Below, piece after piece: positions 51,779 through 61,609 of a stretch of 64,000 bases of DNA; the stretch's first letter is position 1; each line of letters opens with the position of its first letter. The notes beneath the pieces were generated by a model. The model was given only the letters and a program-made list of their open reading frames with translations. It did not search any database and was not told the origin of the DNA. The stretch covers positions 124,001 to 188,000 of the forward strand of contig QEYB01000991.1 in NCBI GenBank assembly GCA_017562135.1, written 5' to 3'. The DNA comes from Dipylidium caninum (taxonomy: Eukaryota; Platyhelminthes; Cestoda; Cyclophyllidea; Dipylidiidae). Both the position numbers and the translations under genes were made by a program.

Positions 51779-54700
51779 TCAATAGGATCCTCTTACAGGG
51801 GACCACGAATCCTCGGGAACAGAATGGGGGGCGATGCCGTCATTGTGTAATATTTCCCTACCGGAACATGTCACACTTCCTCTCTGACTGATCAATCTAC
51901 GTACTGCAACCTTCGTTCCCCTTATATTACTCCCAGTAATTTATTATCCAGGTGCCGCTCAGACGGTGAAAAGTGTTTTTGTCCTGAGGGGATTTGCTCT
52001 AATTTTCTGTGAAATTCGGTCGGAGATGAGAACTCACATTCGCAACATGTAGAATGCTTGGTACAAGTTGACTTGCAACACACCGCTGAAAGAAGGAGAA
52101 ACAATTTGTCTTCAGTGTACGAGTTAGGTCGAGTCATATTTTATGCGTTATTGTGTCCCTAAACATCTATTAATTTTGACTCTTATTTAAAAGTGTTTTA
52201 TTATTTCGCCTATAACCGCCAAAGCTTGTCAGTTAGACCCTCCTCTAGAGGTGGAAAAGAGAGATTATTTGCGTATAACTTCATTTTCCGGATCCATGAG
52301 CATCTTACCTGCGGGTAGTATTTCATAGTGCTCATCGTCAGAGCAGGAGTCTTTCGGTCTGCGGACCAGGCAACATGACGACTTCGAACCTGCATGGAGG
52401 GCGTCATAGAGGTTAACTTCTCAGAGGCGACGGGTCATGTCATCAAACAGCAAGGAGAAAGGATACTTACGACTGGGACAAGCACTAGACTTTGTGCAGT
52501 ACATTGAAGAGGCACGTGTCGCTGGAAAGAAAATACTTTCTCGGAAAAACAGTCCATCTTACTGTGCGCGTTAAGCAAAACCCCAAGGTGTTCAGACTCT
52601 TACTTTTACGGCAGCACGAAGAAGGGTCACAAATGGCTAAAAAGAAGTATAAAAAAGGCGCTTTGAAGATGGCGAACAAAGAAGTTTTAGGTATGAAAAA
52701 TTGCATTCTAAAATTTCACTTAATACAGCCAAGAAGAAGGCATTTCCTACTTTTTAGACAGCACGGCGAAGGAGCACGCTTGTCTAAGAGAAAGGCAAGG
52801 GTCGGGTTTAGAAATAGCGGCGGTGAAATAGACGTATGCAGCGAGTCATGTCTCACTTCACTCACTGGAGTGTTTTTTCCGCGTACAGCAAGGCGATCCT
52901 GAAAGGAGACAGAGTGCGAGATTTGAGGGTGGGAATGGATTCGAATGCCTCCCACGCCCCCCGACTCGAAGGGCTTACGTGAACAGCGGCGGCTTCTACG
53001 CTTAGGCGAAGACGATCGTGGACAGGGCGAACAGCAGGTACACCTGCCACAGCACTGAGAGACGGGAGGTAGTGGCGGTGGATAGCAAGGAACTGAGTAA
53101 TAAAAAAGGGTGAAGAGTAATTTCAAAGTCAGGTCAAAGTGGAGACATGCTGGGGATTGACTGGGTCACCTGGTGAGATGGGCATTGCGCCGAATGTCGC
53201 TGAAAAACGAAAAAGTTAACCCTCAATAGCCGACATGTATTGTCGTGGTGCACTTTGTTTCCCACAAAGTGAGCCGCGGTATCCAACTTACGGGCTGGCA
53301 AGGGACAGCAGTAAGCGGGCTGAGGTGGCAGTACGGCTGGCGGTGATGCTACCCTCTCTGGCACCACGCTATACGCTAATGACAATAAAACACGTAGACG
53401 GTATTCTTTCTAGCGCACGGCTTCGGTCAAGACGGCAGCGGGTTAAATAAGTCAAGGCGAAAAGACAGCTTACTCAGCTCGGGCAAAACACGATATGAAA
53501 TGCAAGTTTGAAGCACAGTTATTGTCCTTATTCTTTCTATTTCAAGCTGCAAAATTTTGCTATTTTGACCCCCGGTAAGAGTCCGTAACTTACAGGTTTC
53601 TTTGGCTGAAAATAGAGAAGGCGTCAAACTCCGGTTGAGGTAAAACATTTATGACTTGAATTCAAAGACGACACGAACTTACGGATTCGAATCTCCTTCC
53701 GTTCGGGCATCGGAACTGGTTCTGAAAGAATAATTTTCGGGGTTTAATAAAAAGTTCCGTTTAATTAAAATTACCAACGCGTACCTGGTTTGACTTCGGG
53801 AATGTCGGCTGAAAGAGGAATAAAATAGAACAGTATTTAATGACGCTGTTTACATTCTCAGTCAATTTACTCGCATGAAACGTAGTTCGTAAAGGCGTTT
53901 TCTACTTACGAATCGGTATTTCAGGCATTTCAGCTAAAGGAGAGGAGAAATAAGGGTAAAAGTTGTTAACCGACATTCCCTCGTGGGGTGTGAAGAAACT
54001 TACGACGTTCGATCGGAGGCAGTGGTATCGTCTCTGTCGGAAAGTTGCGAAATCATTAGCGAGAAGATAACGTCCCATAAAAGTGTATTTACACAAACAG
54101 GTACCTGCTGCTGCAATCTGCTGCCTCTCCTCGTTCTGTATAACCGACAGTCTTTGGCAGAAGTCGGCGAGTAAATTCTTCTCCGAACACATATCCGCGT
54201 GGTAAATCGGCACGCGAATGGACTCGAGTTGTTGGGCTACAGAGAGGGACAAAGGGGAGTCAGCTGGCGCTGGAGGATCCAGCCTGACCGTCGTGAGAGG
54301 CAGCCGGTGGCTCGTAATCAACTTACATAGCATTGCAATCTGACGTCTCCTTTCGGCCTCTAAAAACACTCACATTTTTAATGGTTGTCGGGTTAAATGC
54401 ACAGCCTGTTTGGTCTGCCTCACCTTGAGCTTGGATGTGTGCCTTGAAGGCCTCAATCTCCTGCATGGAACGTTGAACCATGGCTAACATACAAAGAATA
54501 AAGAAATTGTATTCCTAAAGAGATATAATGGCTGTGGGGGTTTTCAAAGGTCTCACCAATCTGACTTCGGAGGGGCGCCTCCTTTTGGCTCGCTTCTATC
54601 AGTTCTGCAACGCAAAAGAAATGCGGTCACCTCGCGTCAGTCGTGCGTCAAGAAGGAAAGTGGAAGACATCGCACCTTTCTCGTACTGCGCGCGTCTGGC

Positions 54701-57700
54701 GGCCTCAGCGTCCCGCAGACCCTTCAGTTTCCGGCCTAAATTGACAAGAGAAGTTCATCACGTGCTCTTTGGTGAGAATAGGGAGGATTAATTTGTACAA
54801 AAAAACCCACAAAAGAGTTGCATAAGCTGCTGCTCCTTCTCCTTCCGAATACGCTCCGCCTCTAACAGGAAAGAAGTGAAAAGTTTTCACACAGCGCTTA
54901 AAAGGCCGACATGACTGCTTTCCTAGGTGGAGTAGACACGTTATCATTAAAACGTCGGTCTCAAAAACGGCAGTGGATTCCTACCGGCGATTTTGACTTG
55001 GACCATTTCTCCTCGTTTACGCTCGGCCTCGGCTGTGCGACGAGCGAGTTCCTTCTCCATTTCACGTTCGGCCTCGTGGCGCTTCCGGGCTACTTCGGCG
55101 TCACGCTCCTCAATAAGCTGCAATCGTCGTCTCTGCGCATTCTCCTCGGCCATTCTCACCTTTCGGGTGTAATCCTCAAAGTCGGCTGTAAGTGAAATCA
55201 ATGGTGTTTAATACCACCCGAAGAAGGCCTCTCTGGCTTTGCCACGCCGGACGGATGTGAATACTTACGTTCTACGTAAACAACGTCGTAGTTTTTCTCA
55301 TTTTCGTTAATAACCCTGAGCTTCGAGGGGACGACTGGTAAAAAATAAAAAAAACGCGAAGTCGATGAGTTCGCCTATGCAGTATGCTGTCTGTGATTGC
55401 AGACAGATTCAAACAGGCTTACGGGAAGGTGCGGTAGGGTGGAACGAAGGCACAGAGTTCGACCGCGCTATGTCTAGGCAAGGCAAAGTTGAACACGTTG
55501 GTGTCCGCAAAGGGTTTTTGCATGAAATAGCCAAACAATCTCACCAGATGTGACGACAGGGTCGAGAGAGTGGAGCGTCGGAGGGTTTATGCCTATTGGT
55601 GTAACTGGATAGTAGGCAGGCGGAGCTGTGGGAAGGTAGGCGGAGCTGCCCCCATAGACACTGCCACTGTTGACCCCGTAGACGCCGACATCGCTGCCGC
55701 CAACAAAATTGGGATTTCCTGCGCTATAAGGAACAGTCCGGCCGATTCCCGACAGACCACTTCCCATGACTGCGGTGTTGATTCCTCCTGGAAGTGCGCC
55801 AATACCAACAGCGCTGTTCATATTGCCCACAGGGGTGCCCACGCCATGCCCACCCAGTCCGTCGCCGACGCCAACGGAACCCACGCCCCCACTCAGCACA
55901 CCGCCACCGATGTTTCCGCTAGCAATTAGGGCGTTGGCACCGCAGTTTGTGCAGTTGAAGTTGCCGCTGAGTCCACCGATCGCCTCGTTGAGGGCATTGA
56001 GACTTGCACAGAGTCCGTTGATGGCCGCAATGCTGCTCGGGGCGCCGATCACACTGCTTACATCCGCACTCGAATGCACGGGGACCGAGGTGTTGACAAC
56101 GGAGGTCGGTGTGTGCATTGTTTCGTCGAATTTATTGACTCTGCTTGACTTGCCTCTGGCAGCACCACAACTGTAGGTTCCACAGGAGGAACCAGCAGCG
56201 TTAACACTGCCGGGGACTGTGTTAACCCCCCCGCTGTTTCGAATGCTGCGTGAGGTGTCCACTTGTTCCACGATAGTTGAAACTGGTGGATAGAGAACGG
56301 TCAAAGGCTCTGGTCATCAAATGCCTTGTAGTAGTTATCTAAAACAATTCACTCCACAGGCATTCATTTCTTTAATTTACGCATTCTTTTATGCGAAGTC
56401 TTCGAGCTACTATCAGTCTTTGTCAGTTCTTATTATCGCTGACAAGGCTATTCTCATTCCACTATGCTGATAACACTTTTCCTCCTAAAGCCACTGCTCA
56501 AAGAAAGAGTGAGTCCAGGGTGAGTGGAGTAAGGCGTCAGTGAGGAACTGTCTGGATGCGAGGGAATATCCCTTGTCTAAGGACATTTGACAGACTTACT
56601 CTCTTGAACGGGTCGCTTTGAGTGGCATCTGGTGCCTACAATGCGGGAAGAGGAGCATTCAGCGCTGCCTAATGAGGAATTAGGTTCGGCGTCTATCCTC
56701 GACCCCAACAAACACTTACACACATATGTCTCCGACTTTGCGATCCGAGCTGGAAACGTACAAATACCGTCGTTAAGTCATGTCACCATGAAGGTAGAAA
56801 CTACCGCGCGAAACTCACCTTCCCGAGCGGGCGATTTTGAGCAGCAGGAAGAAGCTGCAATGAGACAGACGGGAGATTAGGTGTCGGGTCGCTCTCCGGC
56901 GCCCACATGCCCTAATCCGCTGACTTACGTTCACATGGCACCATGACGACTTTCGGTGCTGAAAGTTTGTAACAAACACTCATTAGTTGGGTACGCACTT
57001 GACGTACTTCCCATCTGTAGATTTAAATTCCCATCTTACCCATGCAAGGCCGTGGTTTGCACACTTTCTTGAGGCAACATTCCGGTTCTAACGACGAGGT
57101 AATCATTGTTTAAAATACAAGAGCAAAGGGAAAACCTCGCGGTTAACTTTAACTTACTTGGCTTCTCAACGCCTAGGAAGGAAACAGAACAAAGCAATAA
57201 GTGAAGAAGTGGCTGCTTCGCGGTTGCCTACTCGTTTAAATTTCAGAAAGAGCAAAATATTGTTTAGGTTGATCGGTTAGACTACTGAAATGTCACCTTT
57301 CTCCAAATATTACTACTTTTGAGATGGAACTACCCTAAGCCGCCCGTGGTTAAGCTACTCTTCTAGGTAAAACACGAGACGAGACTGAAGTTGGGTTTGC
57401 CGTTTGCGATTAGCGCAATCGGCGACTTACCGGAGGTGGAACAGCACCTACTGCAGCAGCAGGTGCCCACGCATCTGCACTCCGGGATCATGCAGGGCAC
57501 CAGGTCCACTTGGCAGACCTTTTTGCATGGACCCGTTGCTGGAATGAGAATTTCAGACGTTAATGCAACAGACGAATTCAGTAAGCGCAGTGAAAGCTAA
57601 AGGAAAAACGCAAAATGGCGCATTCGACGTACTGTCGGTGGACGATGTGGATGTGCACGAGGCTTCTGAAAGGCGGACAAAGGTGCACTTAGCCGGTCCC

Positions 57701-59135
57701 TCTGGCACCAAGACACTTTACTATGAAGTGACACTTACGCGGACAATTTTTCCTGCGCAGTCTTGGCCAAACGAATTTCTTCCTTTGTTGTGAGCTAATT
57801 GAAGCTGATGGGTGAAGTGGAAACATTTTATGGTCCAGTAATGCCAGGCACCACTACTAAGGGCAGAGAAGGAAAGATGGGGAAAAGTACCCGACTGAAA
57901 AACGTACATGTCTCCGTCTGCTGGTCGAAGGGGGCCACGCCTCGCACCTCGCGCCCGTAGACGTCGGTCACTTCGATGTGTCTCGCCTGGGACGTTGTTT
58001 GAACAGCCTCACCCTGAGTGGCGCAGGTGCGCTCTACGAGGGCAAAACGGACCGATGGTCATCGAGGCCAGTTAGTAGTGAGGCACATAAAAAGGTTTGA
58101 TGCTAACTTGGCATCTGGTTGATCAGTTCAACAAGTTGATTCAGCTTGTCATTGTCGAGTGTTACGCGATCTTGGACTGCAATTGCATTAAAAGGTATTC
58201 ATTGCAGAGCATTATGCAATTTTTGAATTAAATAACCCCCAAGTCCATCCCAGGAGGCCAGAAAAGTGTAGGGCAAACTTTACCAACTGCTGGAGATTTC
58301 GAAGGAGAAGCCTCAAATACGTATTCCTTTTTCGGCAGTTCAGGATAGGCGACGGGTGTGTGGACGGCTCCAGGCATGACCGCTAGGTGAGAGAAGAGGA
58401 GTTTGTTCTTTACTTATCACGTATTACACGCACGAAGAGTGGCCTAGCCTTTCCATTATGGAGGCCCCGTCATAGAGTCATTTCGCTCCTCTTTAGAACA
58501 AATTAGGTTTTCTTGTAGTTTTACGTGAGCATAGTCGGCAGAAGTTCTGCCTCCCTCGGGGCACCTTCAAAATCGCGTCTAAATCTACGCCGTGAGCACA
58601 GGGCATTCATCGCAATCCTTGTTACGCAGCCAACAACACTGTCACCGCCTAACTTGACGCTCAAGTGACAAAGTGGAGATTATAGTTTAATCTGAACCCG
58701 ATGCCGTTTTATGTGAGGCAGTGCTTGGCGCACTGAGAAGAATATTATACTGACGATATTCACTTCCTGTACAGCACCCTCGCGCCGACCTCCTTGCATC
58801 TACATTATTCTATTAGTGGGACAAAGCAGTTCCTATGCGTTATCATCTCCTCCTCAACTGCACTAAAACGTTGTATGCCACACTATGGAAACAATTTGTA
58901 CTCACCAACCGTTCCATCCTTGGCGTCAGGCAGTGCAACGGCATAATCCCTTTCCGGTGGCTCGTAATATTTCGGCCCCGTAGAGATGTCGTCGCCCACT
59001 GCAGGATCTTAACAGAAAAAGATGTCCGAAGCTGTCTTTGTGACAGTAGGGGATTCGTGGCTGATAGCGCCTAAGAGGGGCAAACTTACCGCCGAGACCG
59101 CTGGCTACTTTGTTCACGTCGGATGCAGAATACAT
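51779..59135 (-). CDS. Unrecognised micro-exon gene: about 37 exons, all internal ones phase 1-1
   Basis: I do not recognise this protein. Minus-strand exons: 59135-59090 (ATG, MYSASDVNKVASGLG), 58998-58906, 58382-58284, 58176-58108, 58033-57908, 57804-57739, 57665-57633, 57538-57431, 57172-57158, 57087-57040, 56958-56929, 56854-56819, 56635-56600, 56309-55545, 55334-55269, 55185-54985, 54861-54811, 54735-54676, 54604-54557, 54483-54424, 54359-54327, 54236-54105, 54033-54004, 53933-53910, 53808-53785, 53721-53683, 53605-53594, 53375-53292, 53199-53170, 53092-52979, 52898-52866, 52783-52751, 52636-52604, 52521-52471, 52389-52309, 52085-52038 and 51903-51779 (stop TGA). All 35 internal exons are multiples of 3, flanked by AG and GT, and enter and leave in phase 1. 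The chain is one open frame of about 993 codons. Modules: Pro/acidic N terminus, Cys block, Gly-rich exon, coiled coil, Pro/Glu segment, second Cys block. No signal peptide or membrane segment is visible. The last exon is the least certain. Confidence 0.85.
52604..52898 (-). repeat. Three consecutive 33-nt Cys-Cys exons, likely tandem duplicates
   Basis: Exons 52898-52866, 52783-52751 and 52636-52604 are each exactly 33 nt, phase 1-1, and encode 11-residue units with a central CC followed by basic residues: RSPCCTRKKHS, NKRAPSPCCLK and TICDPSSCCRK. The exon ends plus adjacent intron of the last two align over about 30 bases (near 52601-52630 and 52750-52779 on the plus strand) with roughly three quarters identity by eye. 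This supports recent exon duplication. Confidence 0.78.
53594..54033 (-). other. Pro/Glu/Val/Lys segment encoded by 30, 24, 24, 39 and 12 nt exons
   Basis: Five consecutive micro-exons encode ETIPLPPIER, PEMPEIPI, PDIPEVKP, EPVPMPERKEIRI and PKET. The 24-nt pair encodes similar octapeptides with P-E/D-x-P. The 12-nt exon (53605-53594) is the smallest in the window and has standard ttttcag and gtaagt flanks. Introns between them are 63-101 nt. The sequence recalls PEVK-type extensible spacers by composition only; there is no claim of homology. Confidence 0.8.
54105..55185 (-). other. Coiled-coil module of micro-exon gene (exons 16-22)
   Basis: Exons of 201, 51, 60, 48, 60, 33 and 132 nt encode a continuous charged heptad-like segment of about 190 residues: KVRMAEENAQRRRLQLIEER, EAEREMEKELARRTAEAERK, EAERIRKEKEQQLMQL, LKGLRDAEAARRAQYEK, MQEIEAFKAHIQAQ and EAERRRQIAML, ending NEERQQIAAA. 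EAER recurs at the start of two micro-exons and within the first exon. The module probably gives a long rod that dimerises. Confidence 0.82.
55545..56309 (-). other. 765-nt Gly/Ser/Asn/Val-rich exon of micro-exon gene
   Basis: The only large exon of the gene: 255 codons, phase 1-1, about six times the size of most of its neighbours. It encodes low-complexity sequence with many GG, GVG and SG steps (for example GGGVLSGGVGSVGVGDGLGG) and Tyr/Pro-rich ends (YPPVSTIVEQV; PTAPPAYYPVTPIG). One FNCTNCGAN segment has a CxxC. This composition suggests a flexible or self-associating domain. A second open frame runs antisense through part of it, as expected for GC-rich low-complexity DNA. Confidence 0.8.
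56819..57665 (-). other. First cysteine block of micro-exon gene (exons 7-12)
   Basis: Six exons of 33, 108, 15, 48, 30 and 36 nt. The 108-nt exon alone encodes 10 Cys in 36 residues (ECRCVGTCCCSRCCSTS). The next exons add KPECCLKKVCKPRPCM, a VPC and SSCCSKSP. Separate introns of about 70-95 nt cut the block, except for a longer one of about 258 nt before the 15-nt exon (VEKP). The spacing of CC and CxC pairs resembles heavily disulphide-linked structural proteins; metal binding is the alternative. Confidence 0.8.
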
Positions 59136-61609
59136 GATGACAGAAAGTAGTCGTGCTAGTCTCCTCACCCACATCTTCGGCGCCTTTATATGCTGCTCTC
59201 GGGAGGGAAGTGCATCGGTTAAAGTGCCTCCGGCCACCATATCCCCTCTCCGCCCTCTGCCCCCATTCAGGCTCCGAATCGGCTAATAGTCCGTTTGAGG
59301 ACGGTGGAAATCGAAAGCTGGATGGCACAACGTGGATAAGTACGCACGTATGAGGTGTTTTTTGAAGCACGAAACCTCACACTACTTTATGTGGTCTTCA
59401 CTGAAAATCCTCTTCTTGAGGCAGCACTGTCAAGCCAACTTCTCCACACCATTTGATGCGTGGTCATGGTGGAAATAGAAAGTTGTCTTGCCATTGGGAA
59501 GTTCGGTGTTCCAGTGAAAGACTGCGATTACTTTTTGCCGAAGTGTAGGCCAATAGATTCAAAACGCGTAAAGACCTCTGAGAACAAGTGAGAACAAAGA
59601 TGTAGAATCAAATAAAATAGTTGATGTTTCATTGATCTGGCAGGCTACTTTACCATCATCTCCCTTGCCGTCACTGATACGCATTTCTTGCGAACTGCGC
59701 CAAGAGGCTTCCACGACTCCATTCAAACGCGTTGTGTAAGAGTGTGCTCCGCTCAACATTGCACAGTCGTTTTTCCCTCCAAATTCGTGACGATCTTCCC
59801 GAGTGCTTCTTACCCCTTTTCCTTGGCGCCAACTATACAAACTGGACTGAAACCCGCAATTGAGCCAAGGCCAGGGACAGACCGGCCTCTTCACCGGGAA
59901 TGTCGACCTCAACTGTCGCAACACAGTCCACCACGCTTGGACATCCATTCGCCCGACCCGATTTTAGATGGGTACGGGGGTTGTAGTTTTAGGTAACCTC
60001 ATCCACCACCGCGGCTTTGATGTACTCAAATCAGAGTATACTTTTATTTCGCCATCACTTCGACGCCCTAATTCAGCTTAACCCTTCGGGTGTAATTAAA
60101 AAAACCAACCTCGTGAAAATTTGCCAACGTCGGAGGATATTTCACTACTAGAAAATTGACTGCTTCTCTGCCCACGTGGAATGGCCGTGAAATGCATTAT
60201 TCCCTGAATGGGCCTTGTGACGTGCGGAGACACCGGCTACTTAGAGGCACCGTCCAAATACCCCCGAAAATTGTAAATCACTAGTTAAAACGACTAGAAA
60301 GTCTAAGTTCCAGGTAACAATGATAGCTGCGATTTCTGTATTCTGAGCATTGGTGATCGGGGCCGCTTTCTTACTCACTTTGAAGGTATTAGATCAGTCT
60401 TTTCTTCCTAATTCACTTTTACAAGTTTTGAGACGTAATGATAAGATACTCCCCCCTTTTCCTTCACCGATGTCGTACTTTCAGGGTTCTTCTGTCCAAT
60501 GGCCATCAAGTAAGTACTCGCCGTTAAGAGGGAAAAGTTAACTTCTACTCTTTGTACATTGGAAAACTGGGTAAACTCTGGCGTGGGCTACAGACTAAGA
60601 CGTCCTGTCTGGAGAAGGCTTTCCCTCCCCCATAAATTAGCCTGCAACCAACGCATTAATTACGGGGACCGTGAAACCAAACGACTGCACACAAAAATTC
60701 CCGGCCCAAGGAGACCCGGCGAATCACTCAAGGTGAACTCTTGCGCGCATACCTTCGGCGTCAGTAGGACCAACTAGCCAACTCGGACAAGACGCGCCAG
60801 ACCTCCAGCGAGGCTAACAACAACCGCAAAGATAGTCCGTCCAAACGCCTACACTGCCCACCTTCGTAGCAGACGCTATACTGCGGCCTTTCTTCCGACT
60901 ATACGATCAAGAGACATTTGCTATTTCTTTAAGACACCTGACGTAGTGCGTATGTCACACAACAGTAGCACCTATGAAATGCGAAACATCGCATCGGCAA
61001 AAGGGGACTGCACGGGAAGACTAGTTTCCGGATTATTTATTAACTATAGCGTTCGCATACGTCTTCGTAAATATTCACCTTTTTACCGTTAACCATGATC
61101 CGACATCCCTGCTTGAGTTGGTTCAGTGTTGCAATAAGTAACCATTTAATTTCGTAATCCCAATGTCTGCTGAATCCTGTGCCAAAGCTCATTTGGTGGT
61201 TATGCGCAGAAGTGAAAGAACTGTTCACATTTTAGGTGGGTGTTCACTAGGGAGACCTTTTTCGTCAAACTGATACCTATCAAAGGACTTCTCAGAGGAA
61301 TAAATTGATCGTCGTTAATCAAACAAGGAAACCTTCTGTAATCCAAAACAAAAAACGGTTTAATAGAATAAAAGTGTTTACGATGGAGAGGAAGAGTAAG
61401 TATTAGGGAAGAAAAAGGAAATTATACACAAAAGCAGTTGGCAACACAACCACTACTAGGTGATGTTATATAGCACCCGATCATCGATAGTAGGGTGGGG
61501 CGTAGGAGGAATGAAATCACAGTCAGGAATCCTCTATTTTCCAAATTGCAAATCACCGATGTATAAAAGAGATTGCAGTCTACGGGAACCTTGAAGCTGT
61601 TACACGGTG
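59136..61609. other. Upstream of micro-exon gene and 3' flank of SLC16-like gene; two weak ORFs
   Basis: The part next to 59135 is the presumed promoter of the micro-exon gene; I see no clear TATA box, and the start has A at -3. Two minus-strand frames are worth recording. 59948-59559 is 129 codons with a plausible stretch SYTTRLNGVVEASWRSSQ before a possible gtagcc donor. 61228-61040 is 62 codons (start MNSSFTSAHNHQ, end VNGKKVNIYEDVCERYS), with AATAAA overlapping its stop. The second could be a small gene or simply lie in the 3' UTR of the SLC16-like gene. Neither is recognised. Confidence 0.4.

Noticed and set aside
53902..54369. 155-codon ORF across the coiled-coil exons
   Set aside because: It reads through three introns of the micro-exon gene; only parts of it are exonic.
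55570..56176. Plus-strand Pro/Thr-rich ORFs
   Set aside because: They are the antisense shadow of the 765-nt Gly-rich exon.
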